From Azonexus sp. (GTDB taxonomy: Bacteria; Pseudomonadota; Gammaproteobacteria; Burkholderiales; Rhodocyclaceae), in contig JAUYSK010000023.1 of NCBI GenBank assembly GCA_030696345.1, positions 62,001 to 126,000 of the forward strand: a stretch of DNA of 64,000 bases, in the 5' to 3' direction. Below are positions 35,671 through 44,899 of this stretch, piece after piece (positions within the stretch are counted from its first letter, which is position 1; each line of letters starts with the position of its first letter). The position numbers and the translations under genes are program-made. The notes under the pieces were generated by a model. The model ran no database searches, was not told the DNA's origin, and was given only the letters and a program-made list of their open reading frames with translations.

Positions 35671-36051
35671 ATGGGAATTTTCAGCAGCATCATGGCCAAA
35701 CTTGGCTTTGGCGATGACAAGAAGGAAGAAGTTGCAGCAACCGCCCCCGTTGCCGTTGAAGCGGCCGTAGCGGCTTCTCCGGTGGCGATCAGCGCGGTGG
35801 ATGTCGTTGCCAAAATGGAAGCATTGGCGAGCGCCCATGGCGAAAAGCTCAACTGGAAGGTGTCGATCGTCGATCTGTTGAAACTGCTCGGCCTGGACAG
35901 CAGCCTAGCTGTGCGCAAAGAACTGGCGGCCGAACTCGGTTGCCCGGCCGAGAAGATGGGTGATTCAGCGCAGATGAACATGTGGCTGCACAAGACGGTA
36001 CTGCAGAAGCTGGCGGAAAACGGCGGTAATATCCCGGCAAGCCTGCTGTAA
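35671..36051 (+). CDS. DUF3597 domain protein
   Basis: 126 residues. A short N-terminal MGIFSSIMAKLGFG, an Ala/Val-rich linker, and the DUF3597 core: KLNWKVSIVDLLKLLGLDSS, VRKELAAELGCP and MNMWLHKTVLQKLAENGG. The family has a helical LysM-like architecture and is often encoded beside stress genes, but has no known role. AAGGAG lies 8 bases before the ATG at 35671. A terminator follows 24 bases after the stop codon. Confidence 0.85.
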   Translation: MGIFSSIMAKLGFGDDKKEEVAATAPVAVEAAVAASPVAISAVDVVAKMEALASAHGEKLNWKVSIVDLLKLLGLDSSLAVRKELAAELGCPAEKMGDSAQMNMWLHKTVLQKLAENGGNIPASLL

Positions 36052-36074
36052 ATGTGTTGCGTGGCACTAACTCG

Positions 36075-36096
36075 AAGGCCCGCGGTGCGGGCCTTT
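36075..36096 (+). terminator. bidirectional terminator
   Basis: AAGGCCCGC/GCGGGCCTT stem with a GGT loop. The stop of the radical SAM gene on the other strand is at 36097, so one hairpin serves both genes. Confidence 0.85.
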
Positions 36097-37959
36097 CTAT
36101 CGAGCGCTCAATGCCTTCGCAATAAAATGTCGGCCGACTCTCGGTTTTGGTACACGCTCGTTGAACCAGGCGCGCACATCCTCATCCAGCCCGATGCCGT
36201 GCATGAAGTTGTAGAGCGCCTTGTTCAGGGCAACACCCAAGGTGCTGTGGTCAACGCCGGTTGGGTCGATGAATTCGACGTCGTTGGTGGCGAAGCTGAT
36301 TGGTGGCAGCGGTTTCAACTTGATGCCGTAATCGGTCGGGTTGAGGCCGACCGGCGAGTGCACGGTGCAGGCGAAGCGGTGGAAGAAGCCGGACTGGATG
36401 CAGCCTTCGGCGAATAGCTGGCGGACGTATTCCAGTGCATCGACGGTATCCTGAACGGTTTGCGTCGGGAACCCGTACATCAGGTAGGCATGGACGAGAA
36501 TGCCGGCTTCGCTGAAGGCCTTGGTGACACGGGCGACTTGATCAACAGATACGCCTTTTTGCATCAGCTTGAGCAGACGGTCAGAAGCTACCTCAAGCCC
36601 GCCGGAGACGGCGATGCAGCCGCTATCGGCCAGCTGGTTGCAGAGCTCTGGTGTGAAGGATTTTTCGAAGCGGATATTGCCCCACCAGGAAATCGCCCGG
36701 TTGCGCTTTTGCAATTCCTCGGCCAAGGCTTTCAGTGCCTTGGGCGGGGCGGCTTCGTCGACGAAATGGAAGCCGGTCTGGCCGGTTTCAGTAATGATGG
36801 TTTCGATGCGGTCGACCAGCAATTCGGCTGGGGCGCCGTCATAGCGGCCGATGTAGTCGAGGCTGACGTCGCAGAAGCTGCATTTCTTCCAGTAGCAGCC
36901 GTGGGCAACGGTCAGCTTGTTCCAGCGCCCGTCGGACCACAGGCGATGCATGGGGTTGAGCATGTCGAGCAGCGACAGGTAGCGATCGAGCGGCAGGCCA
37001 TCCCAGGTAGGTGTGCCGACTTCGGCGAAAGCGATGTCCGGTTCGCTGGCATTGAAGTAGCGCACCTTGCCATCGACCCGGGTATAAGTGCGAACGAGAT
37101 TGAGGCGAGGCCTTTTCCCATCTAGATGCTCGAGCAATGCCAGGAGCGGGCGTTCGCCATCGTCCAGGGTGATGAAGTCGAAATAATCGAAGACGCATGG
37201 CTCTTTCAGTTCGCGTAACTCAGTATTGACCCAGCCGCCGCCGAGGACGGTGACGATGGCCGGGTTGTGTGCCTTGATCGTCTGCGCCATGCGGAAGGCG
37301 GCATAGACCGAGCCGGGGAAGGGCACGGAAATCAGCACCAGATTTGGATTGCTGCGGTCAACAGCCTGCAGGGTCAATTTTTGCAGCGTGCTATCGACCA
37401 GGGTTGGCGGCGCTACAAGGGCGTGAGCCAGCGGTTCGAAAGTCGGCTGGCTGCGGGCCAGCGATTCGGCGTAACGGACGAATTCGAAACGCTCATCGAC
37501 CGCCTCGCGCAACACGTCGGCCAGGTCGTCGAGAAACAGGGTTGCCAGGTGGCGTGCCCGGTCCTGCACGCCGAGCGAGCCGAAAGCCCAGGCAAGTGGG
37601 TCGCCACCTTCGTCGTCGATATAGGCATCAAGCGGTGCAAAGCGTGGCCCCTCGGGCAGAAAATTGCGGCCGGCGATGCGAAAACCGATCGACGGGTCGC
37701 GCCCCTGAAGAAAGGCGATTGCCGGGGTGACTGCAGCCAGATAGCGGTCGAAATTTTCGTCAAAACAGCGCAGCGTCGGTGTGCGCTTTTTCGCCGGCAT
37801 CGGCTTGACCCGCTCGTGCATGGCGCGCAAGCCTTCGGGCGAGAAAAGTTCCAGCACCAGTTGTAGTGCGATGTCTTCCTGCGTTGCCGCGAAGCCCCGC
37901 GAACGGAGGAAGCCAGTCAGATACGCCGTCGATGGGTAAGGGGTGTTGAGCTGAGTCAT
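36097..37959 (-). CDS. B12-binding-domain radical SAM protein
   Basis: 620 residues. An N-terminal helical region, a B12-binding-like Rossmann segment near 205-300 (LVLISVPFPGSVYAAF, IVTVLGGGWVNTE), then a radical SAM barrel with Cys355, Cys360 and Cys363 (CYWKKCSFC) for the 4Fe-4S cluster and VSGGLEVASDRLLKLM for SAM. The Cys spacing is C-x4-C-x2-C, one longer than canonical. The substrate is unknown. Starts at ATG 37959. Confidence 0.8.
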   Translation of the reverse strand: MTQLNTPYPSTAYLTGFLRSRGFAATQEDIALQLVLELFSPEGLRAMHERVKPMPAKKRTPTLRCFDENFDRYLAAVTPAIAFLQGRDPSIGFRIAGRNFLPEGPRFAPLDAYIDDEGGDPLAWAFGSLGVQDRARHLATLFLDDLADVLREAVDERFEFVRYAESLARSQPTFEPLAHALVAPPTLVDSTLQKLTLQAVDRSNPNLVLISVPFPGSVYAAFRMAQTIKAHNPAIVTVLGGGWVNTELRELKEPCVFDYFDFITLDDGERPLLALLEHLDGKRPRLNLVRTYTRVDGKVRYFNASEPDIAFAEVGTPTWDGLPLDRYLSLLDMLNPMHRLWSDGRWNKLTVAHGCYWKKCSFCDVSLDYIGRYDGAPAELLVDRIETIITETGQTGFHFVDEAAPPKALKALAEELQKRNRAISWWGNIRFEKSFTPELCNQLADSGCIAVSGGLEVASDRLLKLMQKGVSVDQVARVTKAFSEAGILVHAYLMYGFPTQTVQDTVDALEYVRQLFAEGCIQSGFFHRFACTVHSPVGLNPTDYGIKLKPLPPISFATNDVEFIDPTGVDHSTLGVALNKALYNFMHGIGLDEDVRAWFNERVPKPRVGRHFIAKALSAR

Positions 37960-37990
37960 CGGCGGAATCAGCGAAAGAATGCGGCACGGG

Positions 37991-38905
37991 CTATTTGCCA
38001 CCCTGTTTCCTTGCTTCAAGTTTCTGCCGGATTGCGGGGAGTGCCGCCTGAGTCGCCCGCTCGCCTTCCAGGATGGCATCGTGGCGGGCGGTGAAGTCCC
38101 ACGATTTGACGTAGGGCAGGTTGGGGCGGATGACGATGTCGGCATCACGCAATTCAGTCTTGCCGATCAGGCCGCCCATGATGGTGGTGGTCTGCCAGAG
38201 AACGCTGGTCAGGCTATCTACCGGTTGCCCATCGGGAACGGCTGAGATATCGACGGCAATGACGAAATCAGCGCCCATTTCGCGGGCGGCACGGACCGGA
38301 ATAGGGCTGGTCAGTCCGCCATCGACATAAGTCTTGCCGCGAAACTGGGTCGGCTGAAAAACGCCGGGAACCGCTGCCGAGGCGCGAACCGCCAGGCCGG
38401 TGTCGCCGGTGCGGAAAACCACGCGTTCGCCGGATTTCAGGTCAGTGGCGACGGCGGCAAACGGCTTGTTCAATTTTTCCAGCGGGCGGTTTTGCACATG
38501 CTGGTTGATGAATTCCTGCAGCGCTTCGCCCTTCAGAAACCCACGGCCTCCCAGTGTCCAATCGGCGAAAATCTTTTCGTCGAGTTGCTGGGCGATTTTT
38601 TGCATGGCATAGGCGTCGTAGCCGCTGGCATAGAGCGCGCCGACGACTGCGCCGGCACTGGTGCCGACCACGTAATCGGCAAATATTCCCTGCGATTCGA
38701 GCATCTTGATGACGCCGATATGGGCAAAGCCGCGTGCCGCGCCGCCACCCAGTGCCAGTGCGATTTTGGGTTTGGCGGGTGCAACGGTTGGTGGTGGGGT
38801 TGTCTTGCCGGGTGACAAGGAGGTGCAAGCTGTCATCAGCACGAGACTGACTGCCAGCAGGCAGTGGCGAAGAAAGTCAGGGAGTTTGTTTAAGCGTTCA
38901 GGCAT
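37991..38905 (-). CDS. patatin-like phospholipase, lipoprotein
   Basis: 304 residues: lipoprotein signal with acylated Cys27 (LMTAC), a Pro/Thr linker, oxyanion loop GGGAARG (~53-59), nucleophile Ser83 in GTSAG, and catalytic Asp in YVDGGL. RssA/YchK-like. Predicted anchored to the periplasmic face of a membrane. Substrate unknown. A second patatin-type gene lies at the window end (63408-64000). Confidence 0.85.
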   Translation of the reverse strand: MPERLNKLPDFLRHCLLAVSLVLMTACTSLSPGKTTPPPTVAPAKPKIALALGGGAARGFAHIGVIKMLESQGIFADYVVGTSAGAVVGALYASGYDAYAMQKIAQQLDEKIFADWTLGGRGFLKGEALQEFINQHVQNRPLEKLNKPFAAVATDLKSGERVVFRTGDTGLAVRASAAVPGVFQPTQFRGKTYVDGGLTSPIPVRAAREMGADFVIAVDISAVPDGQPVDSLTSVLWQTTTIMGGLIGKTELRDADIVIRPNLPYVKSWDFTARHDAILEGERATQAALPAIRQKLEARKQGGK

Positions 38906-38938
38906 GGTGTTTTTCAGAAATGGCCGGGAGCTTGCTGC

Positions 38939-39775
38939 TTACTGGCACATGCGGCGGATTTCATCTTCCTTGATGGCCATTTCGACCTGCAGCAGTACGG
39001 CTTCGACATCGGCCAGATGTTCGTCGAGCACCACCTGTCCGGTCAGCACCTGATCGGGGCGCAGCAGGCCGCTTTCGTAAAGCCCCCAGATTTCCTTGCC
39101 GTACTGGGTGTCCTTCAGGGCTGGCGCAAAGGCGCTGAAGTAGGTGCGCAGGTTGATGACGTCGCGCTCAAGCATTTCGGCGGCGGTGCTGTTCGCTGCG
39201 GCATCGATGGCCTGCGGCAGGTCAATGATTACCGGACCGTGCTCGCCCACCAGAATGTTGTATTCGGAAAGGTCGCCGTGAATGATGCCGGCGCAGAGCA
39301 TGCGCACCACCTGATTGACCAGCGTGGCATGAAATTCCAGAGCCGTTTCTTCACTGAGTGCGACGTCGTTCAGGCGCGGCGCCGGATGGCCTTCGGCATC
39401 GACCACCAGATCCATCAGCAATACACCTTCGTAGCAGATGTAAGGTTGCGGCACCGTTACGCCAGCGGCGGCCAGACGGTAAAGGGCGTCGACCTCGGAA
39501 TTCTGCCAGGCTTCTTCCTGCATCTGGCGGCCGTAACGGCTGCCTTTTTCCATGGCGCGTGCCTGCCGGCTGTTCTTGACCTTGCGGCCTTCCTGGTAGG
39601 AGGAAGCTTTACGGAAGCTGCGCTGGTTGGCATCTTTGTAAACTTTGGCGCAACGAATGTGCTCGCCACAGCGCACGATATAAACCGTGGCTTCCTTGCC
39701 GCTCATCAGTTGCCCGATCACCTCGTCAACCAGGCCTTCTTCAACGAGTGCGGTGAGTCTTTTCGGGGTTTTCAT
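38939..39775 (-). CDS. RIO-type serine protein kinase
   Basis: 278 residues: a Gly-rich nucleotide loop region (GKEATVYIVRC), ATP-binding Lys in CAKVYKD, catalytic loop IHGDLSEYNILV with Asp, and the metal Asp in VIIDLPQA. RIO kinases are universal in eukaryotes and archaea (ribosome maturation) and occur in some bacteria, where the target is unknown. The C-terminal 60 residues are acidic and helical. Single gene; ATG at 39775. Confidence 0.85.
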   Translation of the reverse strand: MKTPKRLTALVEEGLVDEVIGQLMSGKEATVYIVRCGEHIRCAKVYKDANQRSFRKASSYQEGRKVKNSRQARAMEKGSRYGRQMQEEAWQNSEVDALYRLAAAGVTVPQPYICYEGVLLMDLVVDAEGHPAPRLNDVALSEETALEFHATLVNQVVRMLCAGIIHGDLSEYNILVGEHGPVIIDLPQAIDAAANSTAAEMLERDVINLRTYFSAFAPALKDTQYGKEIWGLYESGLLRPDQVLTGQVVLDEHLADVEAVLLQVEMAIKEDEIRRMCQ

Positions 39776-39875
39776 GGGCCTATCGTGTTCTCGCTGATTC
39801 GAGTTGCATGGGGATGAAGTGATTCAAGTCGGAATAAAACCATGGTTCCAAGACGGCTACCAGCCATCCGGCGGT

Positions 39876-40253
39876 CTAAACGGTTTGCACCAGTTCGGAA
39901 TAGGCTGCCAGTTGGCTGTCGCCGGTAAGCAGGCGCATCGGCTCGGCGATTGCCTGCGCCACGATCATTCGGTCAAACGGGTCGCGGTGATGTAACGGAA
40001 GGGTGGCCAGGGTTTCGGTGTGCTCGCCCAGTACCGGAAGTTCAAGGAATCCGCTGGCCGCGATGGCGGCTCTGATTTCGGCAACATCAGCCGTGAGTTT
40101 TCCGATGCTGGCTTTGGTGGCAATTTCCCACAGCGAAACCGTGCTGACGAAAACTGTCGTTTCCGGGGCAAGAATCAATTGGCTGATCGGCTTTATTCGT
40201 GAGTGCCCAGTCAGCGTCCATAGCAGGACGTTGGTGTCGAGCAATAACCTCAT
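39876..40253 (-). CDS. vapC: PIN-domain toxin VapC
   Basis: 125 residues. PIN ribonuclease residues are present: Asp6 (LLLDTNVLLW), Glu43 (SLWEIATK), Asp in HHRDPFDRMIVAQA and a final Asp in LLTGDSQLAAY. VapC toxins cut tRNA or rRNA, and the product is neutralised by the antitoxin encoded just upstream, whose stop codon overlaps its start by 4 bases. No defect is visible. Confidence 0.85.
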   Translation of the reverse strand: MRLLLDTNVLLWTLTGHSRIKPISQLILAPETTVFVSTVSLWEIATKASIGKLTADVAEIRAAIAASGFLELPVLGEHTETLATLPLHHRDPFDRMIVAQAIAEPMRLLTGDSQLAAYSELVQTV

Positions 40254-40495
40254 GCCGCATCGCCTTCGAAGGATTTCAGCAATTCCTCGGGCAATGGCGC
40301 ATCGAAATCGTCCGGAATGGTCAGTTTGCCGGCAAGTAGGCCAATATATTTTTGCGGAACATCCGACGACGTCGCCGGTACCAGTTTGGCTTCAACCTTG
40401 CCGTAAGCGCCAAGCAGGATGGTTTCGCCGGTTGCAGCCCGTTTGACCAGTTGCGACAATGTGCTTTTGGCTTGGTGCATCGATACAACTTGCAT
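40250..40495 (-). CDS. vapB: Phd/YefM-family antitoxin
   Basis: 81 residues. The opening MQVVSMHQAKSTLSQLVKRA and GETILLGAYGKVEAKLVP are the Phd/YefM DNA-binding domain; the acidic C-terminus (PLPEELLKSFEGDAA) would bind VapC. Translationally coupled to vapC. The tandem palindromes 37-58 bases upstream are the probable autoregulatory operator. Confidence 0.85.
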   Translation of the reverse strand: MQVVSMHQAKSTLSQLVKRAATGETILLGAYGKVEAKLVPATSSDVPQKYIGLLAGKLTIPDDFDAPLPEELLKSFEGDAA

Positions 40496-40531
40496 GACAC
40501 GGCTCCAGGGTTGGGTTCAACGCCAGAGTAG

Positions 40532-40553
40532 TTTAGCTAAACGTTAGCTAACC
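40532..40553. promoter_or_regulatory. tandem-palindrome operator of the vapBC pair
   Basis: GTTTAGCTAAAC (40532-40543) and GTTAGCTAAC (40544-40553): two adjacent perfect palindromes with a shared TTAGCTAA core. Abutting half-sites of this kind are typical of conditional-cooperativity TA operators. Confidence 0.75.
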
Positions 40554-40584
40554 TGCAAGCCGGAATGCAAACTCGTCTTGCCGA

Positions 40585-42534
40585 TCAGACATCCGCCTCG
40601 ACCAGCCCGCCATCCCGCTCCATCCAGGCTCGGCGGCCGGCGGCTTCGCCTTTGCCCATCAGTAACGTAAAGGTGGCAGTCATTTCCTTGATGGTTTCGC
40701 GGCTGGCCTGGAAGGGCACGAGTCGGCGGGTGTCCGGGCAAAGTGTGGTTTCCCAGAGCTGGTCCGGGTTCATTTCGCCGAGGCCTTTGAAGCGGGAGAC
40801 GGTGATCTTGTTCTCGTTGACGCCTTCGTCGCGCAGCTTGGTCAGCGTCTGTTCCTTTTCGGCTTCATCGAGGCAATAGACTTTACGCGTGTGGCCACGG
40901 GCTTCAACATCGACGCGGAACAGCGGTGGCTGGGCGACGTGGATGTGGCCGCGCTCGACCAGCGCCGGGAAGTGTTTCAGGAACAGCGTGAATAGCAGGA
41001 CCTGAATGTGCGAGCCATCGACGTCGGCGTCGGACATGACGATGATGCGGCCGTAGCGCAGGCCGGTCACATCGACCGTGTCGATTTGCTCGATGCCGTG
41101 CGGGTCGACGCCAACGGCCACGGAAATGTCGTGCACTTCGTTGTTCTTGAACAACTGGTCGCGATCGACTTCCCAGGTGTTCAGGACCTTGCCGCGCAAG
41201 GGCAGCACGGCCTGGGTTTCCTTGTCGCGGCCCTGTTTGGCCGAGCCGCCGGCGGAATCCCCCTCGACGAGAAAGACTTCATTGCGGCTGAGGTCTTCCG
41301 ATTCGCAATCGGTCAACTTGCCGGGCAGGGTGGCGATGCCGGAGGATTTTTTCTTCTCGACCTTCTGGGTCGATTTCATGCGGTTCTGCGCCGCCTTGAC
41401 GGCCAGTTCGGCAATCTTCTTGCCGAAATCGGCATGGCTGTTCAGCCACAGCTCGAAGGGGTCGCGCACCATCTGCGAGACCAGCTTGTAGGCGTCGCGG
41501 CTGGTCAGCTTTTCCTTGGTCTGGCCCTGGAACTGCGGGTCGAGCACCTTGGCGGAGAGCAGGTAGGTCATGCGGCCGCAGACGTCTTCTTGCGCCAGCT
41601 TCACTTTTGCCGGCAGGATGGCATGGTGTTCGGCGAAGGTCTTGATCGCTTCGAATACCCCCGCCTTCAGCCCGGCTTCGTGGGTGCCGCCGTCGAGTGT
41701 CGGGATCAGGTTGACGTAGCTTTCCGGCTTGCCGCCGCCTTCTTCAAACCAGGCCAGCGCCCAGGTGGCGCCTTCGCCAACGGAAAAGCCGTTGGCGGTA
41801 TCAACGTATTTCTCGCTGACGAAAATCGGCGCCACCGGCGTACCGACCATCATTTCGTTGAGGTAATCCGCCATGCCGTTCTGGTAGCACCAGACCTTCT
41901 TTTCCTGGCCTTCAATGTCCAGTTCGACTGTGACATTCGGCATCAGCACGGCCTTCGAGCGCAGCAGGTGCTCCAGTTGGGCCAGGTTGATCTTCGGCGA
42001 GTCGAAATATTTTGGGTCGGGCTGGATGCGCACCGTGGTGCCGGTGTTGCGTTGGCCGCAGTCGCCGATGCGCGAAAGCGGCTCGGTAACAAAGCCGGCG
42101 CCGAAAGCGATGTGATGAATACCGCCGCCGCGCTTGATCTCGACTTCGAGCCGGATCGACAGCGCATTGGTTACAGAAACGCCAACGCCGTGCAGGCCGC
42201 CCGAGAAGCGGTAGGCGTTGCCGGCATCCTTTTTGTTGAACTTGCCGCCGGCGTGAAGCTTGCAGAAGACCAGTTCGACCGCCGGTCGGCCTTCTTCCGG
42301 ATGAATCTCGACCGGAATGCCACGGCCGTTGTCGAAAACCTCAATAACGCCATCGGCCCGCACCAGCACGCCGATTTTCTTGGCGTAACCAGCCAGCGCC
42401 TCGTCGGCCGAGTTGTCGATGACTTCCTGAATGATGTGGGTCGGGCATGTTGTCCGGGTGTACATGCCCGGGCGTTCCTTGACCGGTTCAAGATCCTTCA
42501 GGACACGGATGGAAGAGGCGGAGTATTCAGTCAT
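40585..42534 (-). CDS. parE: DNA topoisomerase IV subunit B
   Basis: 649 residues: GHKL ATPase domain (EVIDNSADEALAGYAKKI, DNGRGIPVEIHPEEG, GLHGVGVSVTNAL), transducer, and TOPRIM domain with LVEGDSAGGSAKQGRD and the acidic DADVDGSHI. Works with ParC (28689-31088). The start is placed at ATG 42534, giving MTEYSASSIRVL; seven codons of open frame remain upstream. A long open frame on the plus strand is a shadow. Confidence 0.95.
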   Translation of the reverse strand: MTEYSASSIRVLKDLEPVKERPGMYTRTTCPTHIIQEVIDNSADEALAGYAKKIGVLVRADGVIEVFDNGRGIPVEIHPEEGRPAVELVFCKLHAGGKFNKKDAGNAYRFSGGLHGVGVSVTNALSIRLEVEIKRGGGIHHIAFGAGFVTEPLSRIGDCGQRNTGTTVRIQPDPKYFDSPKINLAQLEHLLRSKAVLMPNVTVELDIEGQEKKVWCYQNGMADYLNEMMVGTPVAPIFVSEKYVDTANGFSVGEGATWALAWFEEGGGKPESYVNLIPTLDGGTHEAGLKAGVFEAIKTFAEHHAILPAKVKLAQEDVCGRMTYLLSAKVLDPQFQGQTKEKLTSRDAYKLVSQMVRDPFELWLNSHADFGKKIAELAVKAAQNRMKSTQKVEKKKSSGIATLPGKLTDCESEDLSRNEVFLVEGDSAGGSAKQGRDKETQAVLPLRGKVLNTWEVDRDQLFKNNEVHDISVAVGVDPHGIEQIDTVDVTGLRYGRIIVMSDADVDGSHIQVLLFTLFLKHFPALVERGHIHVAQPPLFRVDVEARGHTRKVYCLDEAEKEQTLTKLRDEGVNENKITVSRFKGLGEMNPDQLWETTLCPDTRRLVPFQASRETIKEMTATFTLLMGKGEAAGRRAWMERDGGLVEADV

Positions 42535-42674
42535 TCGCTTTTGAAAAATGGGCAAAAAAGGCAGTCGACCGCAGCAGTCGGCGCGGGCCGAATTCTACCG
42601 GTTTCCAGGCTCGCCCGCCTGCAAACCCCTGTGGCATAATCTCCATCCGGCTTATAAATCAGAGAGGTGGGGCC

Positions 42675-42881
42675 ATGACCCAAAACGGATCGCAGGAAGG
42701 TTCAGGGCAGGCGAAGAATCGCTCGCGGCGCGACGATCGCCGTTGCAGAAGCCGGGTTTCCCCGCCGCCTTATCCCACGAGTGAAGGTGAAGTTCAGACT
42801 GACCGGCGCTCATATCTTGATCGTCGTTCGACCTGGATCAGGGATTTTTTCATCGAGCACGGTGAGCCCGATAAGCACTGA
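42675..42881 (+). CDS. small Arg-rich hypothetical protein
   Basis: 68 residues, ATG 42675 with AGAGGTGGGG just upstream. Very basic N-terminus (RSRRDDRRCRSR), then TDRRSYLDRRSTWIRDFF. The DRRS repeat resembles small uncharacterised Rhodocyclales proteins. No signal or membrane segment. It may bind nucleic acid, but that is a guess. Confidence 0.55.
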   Translation: MTQNGSQEGSGQAKNRSRRDDRRCRSRVSPPPYPTSEGEVQTDRRSYLDRRSTWIRDFFIEHGEPDKH

Positions 42882-42940
42882 AGGTTCGGCCGGGGTTTGT
42901 TCGATAGAATCAGGGCCCTTCAAATACATGGAAATTTGAG

Positions 42941-43864
42941 ATGGCCGGAGCCAGCCTGCTTGCCCTGATCGACGATATTGCGTCGGTTCTTGACGACGTG
43001 GCCTTGATGACCAAGGTTGCCGCCAAGAAAACTGCCGGTGTGCTGGGTGACGATCTCGCGCTGAATGCCGAACAGGTTTCCGGCGTCCGGGCCGAACGGG
43101 AACTGCCGGTGGTCTGGGCCGTGGCGGTCGGTTCGCTGAAAAACAAGCTGATTTTGGTGCCCGCTGCGCTGGCAATCAGCGCCTTCATTCCTTGGGCGGT
43201 GACGCCGCTGCTGATGATTGGCGGTTTCTACCTTTGCCTCGAAGGCGTCGAAAAGCTGGCCCACAAGTGGCTGCACAGCCCCGCGGAAGACGCCGCCAAC
43301 CATGCTGCCGTGGTTGCCGCGCTGGACGATATCAATGTCGATCTGGCGATGTTCGAGGCCGACAAGATCAAGGGGGCCATCCGGACTGATTTCGTGCTCT
43401 CGGCTGAAATAATCGTGATCGCGCTCGGTACTGTCGCCGAGCAGCCATTCACTTCACAGGTGGCCGTGCTTGCCAGTATCGGGCTGATCATGACGGTCGG
43501 CGTGTACGGAATTGTCGCTGGCATCGTCAAGATGGATGATCTCGGCTTCTACCTGCTTAAAAAGGGCAGCGCACTGGCGCGAACCATCGGCAAGGGCCTC
43601 GTGCTGGCCGCGCCGAAACTGATGAAGGCGCTGACGGTGATCGGCACCGCCGCCATGTTCATGGTCGGTGGCGGCATCCTCGCCCACGGCTTGCCGCCGG
43701 TGCATCACGCCATTGTGAATATTGGCGAAAGCCTTGGGATGCTGGGTGGCGTGGTTTCGCTGGCGCTTGATGTGGCCGTCGGCCTGGTCGGCGGCACACT
43801 GGCGCTGCTGGTGGTCAAGGGCTTTGCCAAAGTGGCGGGTAGATTCAAGGGAGAAAAGGCATGA
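42941..43864 (+). CDS. DUF808 (YedI-type) membrane protein
   Basis: 307 residues with six or more membrane segments, opening MAGASLLALIDDIASVLDDVA and AAKKTAGVLGDDLALNA. These are the invariant DUF808 features, followed by GGFYLCLEGVEKL and two hydrophobic blocks. Function unknown. The stop codon overlaps the next gene (ATGA), so they are cotranscribed. Confidence 0.85.
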   Translation: MAGASLLALIDDIASVLDDVALMTKVAAKKTAGVLGDDLALNAEQVSGVRAERELPVVWAVAVGSLKNKLILVPAALAISAFIPWAVTPLLMIGGFYLCLEGVEKLAHKWLHSPAEDAANHAAVVAALDDINVDLAMFEADKIKGAIRTDFVLSAEIIVIALGTVAEQPFTSQVAVLASIGLIMTVGVYGIVAGIVKMDDLGFYLLKKGSALARTIGKGLVLAAPKLMKALTVIGTAAMFMVGGGILAHGLPPVHHAIVNIGESLGMLGGVVSLALDVAVGLVGGTLALLVVKGFAKVAGRFKGEKA

Positions 43865-44898
43865 GTAAGGCACTGCGTCTTTCCGAAAAATGGTTCCGTT
43901 TTGGCCTGTGGATTGTGGCTTTCGTGTTTGCCAGCTTCCTGATTGGGCTGGGCGGGACGGTCGTTCAGAATTTACCCAAGGTCGAGCAGCGCTACACGCA
44001 GGATGATTTCATCGACAAGCCAGCTGCCGCCAAGCTGCGCGCCGAGCTCAGGGCGATGCAGGAAAAACGTCAGGTCGCGCAGGACGCCCACGATCAGGCC
44101 CAGCTCAAGCACAACGGCGCCCGCGCCAATTCCGCGGCGGCGCGCGACACTCACAACAGTTGGCTGGCGACCCGCCACGCGACCCAGCGCTCAGATCAGG
44201 ATAGGGAACTGATCGAACGCACGCAGGCGCTCGATGAGCTGAAAATTCTCGAACGCAAGGCGCTTTCCGACGTCGAGCGCCAGCAGCAACATCTGCTCGA
44301 CGCCCGCCAGGCCGAGGCCAAGGCGCAACGCGAACTGCGCGAGCTGGAAGGTGAGGCCTCCAGCAAGCTCAGCGTTGAACTGCGCCATCAGGAATTGCGC
44401 GTCTTCGGCTATCGCCTGCTGCTGACCCTGCCGCTGCTCGGCATCGCCGGCTGGCTGTTTGCCAAAAAGCGTCAAAGCACCTATTGGCCTTTTGTCTGGG
44501 GCTTTATCTACTTTGCGCTGTTCGCTTTCTTTGTCGAGCTGGTGCCTTACCTTCCGAGTTACGGCGGCTATGTCCGCTACGTGGTTGGCATCCTGATTAC
44601 TGTACTGGTTGGCCGCTACGCGATCATTGCGCTGAACCGCTATCTGGAAAAACAGAAACTTGCCGAGGCGATGCCGGATGTCGAACGGCGCAAGGAACTC
44701 AGCTACGACACGGCGCTCGCCCGGCTGGCCAAGAAGGTCTGCCCCGGCTGCGAACGGCAGGTGGATTTGACCAATACCGCCATCGACTTCTGCCCGCATT
44801 GCGGCATCTGCCTCTTCGACCATTGTGGTCAGTGCAAGGAGCGCAAGAGCGCCTTTGCCCGCTTCTGTCACGCCTGTGGCGCAGCGGCGCGGAGCTGA
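43861..44898 (+). CDS. membrane protein with coiled coil and C-terminal zinc ribbons
   Basis: 345 residues: a membrane segment near 12-35, a long Ala/Arg/Glu-rich coiled coil (~50-175), two or three membrane segments (~185-260), then cytosolic zinc ribbons CPGC, CPHC, CGQC and CHAC at the C-terminus. It starts within the stop codon of the DUF808 gene, so the two form one unit. I do not recognise a named family. The layout suggests a membrane-bound scaffold. Confidence 0.7.
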   Translation: MSKALRLSEKWFRFGLWIVAFVFASFLIGLGGTVVQNLPKVEQRYTQDDFIDKPAAAKLRAELRAMQEKRQVAQDAHDQAQLKHNGARANSAAARDTHNSWLATRHATQRSDQDRELIERTQALDELKILERKALSDVERQQQHLLDARQAEAKAQRELRELEGEASSKLSVELRHQELRVFGYRLLLTLPLLGIAGWLFAKKRQSTYWPFVWGFIYFALFAFFVELVPYLPSYGGYVRYVVGILITVLVGRYAIIALNRYLEKQKLAEAMPDVERRKELSYDTALARLAKKVCPGCERQVDLTNTAIDFCPHCGICLFDHCGQCKERKSAFARFCHACGAAARS

Positions 44899-44899
44899 G

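Noticed and set aside
41008-42639. 543-codon open frame on the plus strand
   Set aside because: It is antisense to parE and arises from the GC-rich third position of that gene. No family, RBS or start fits.
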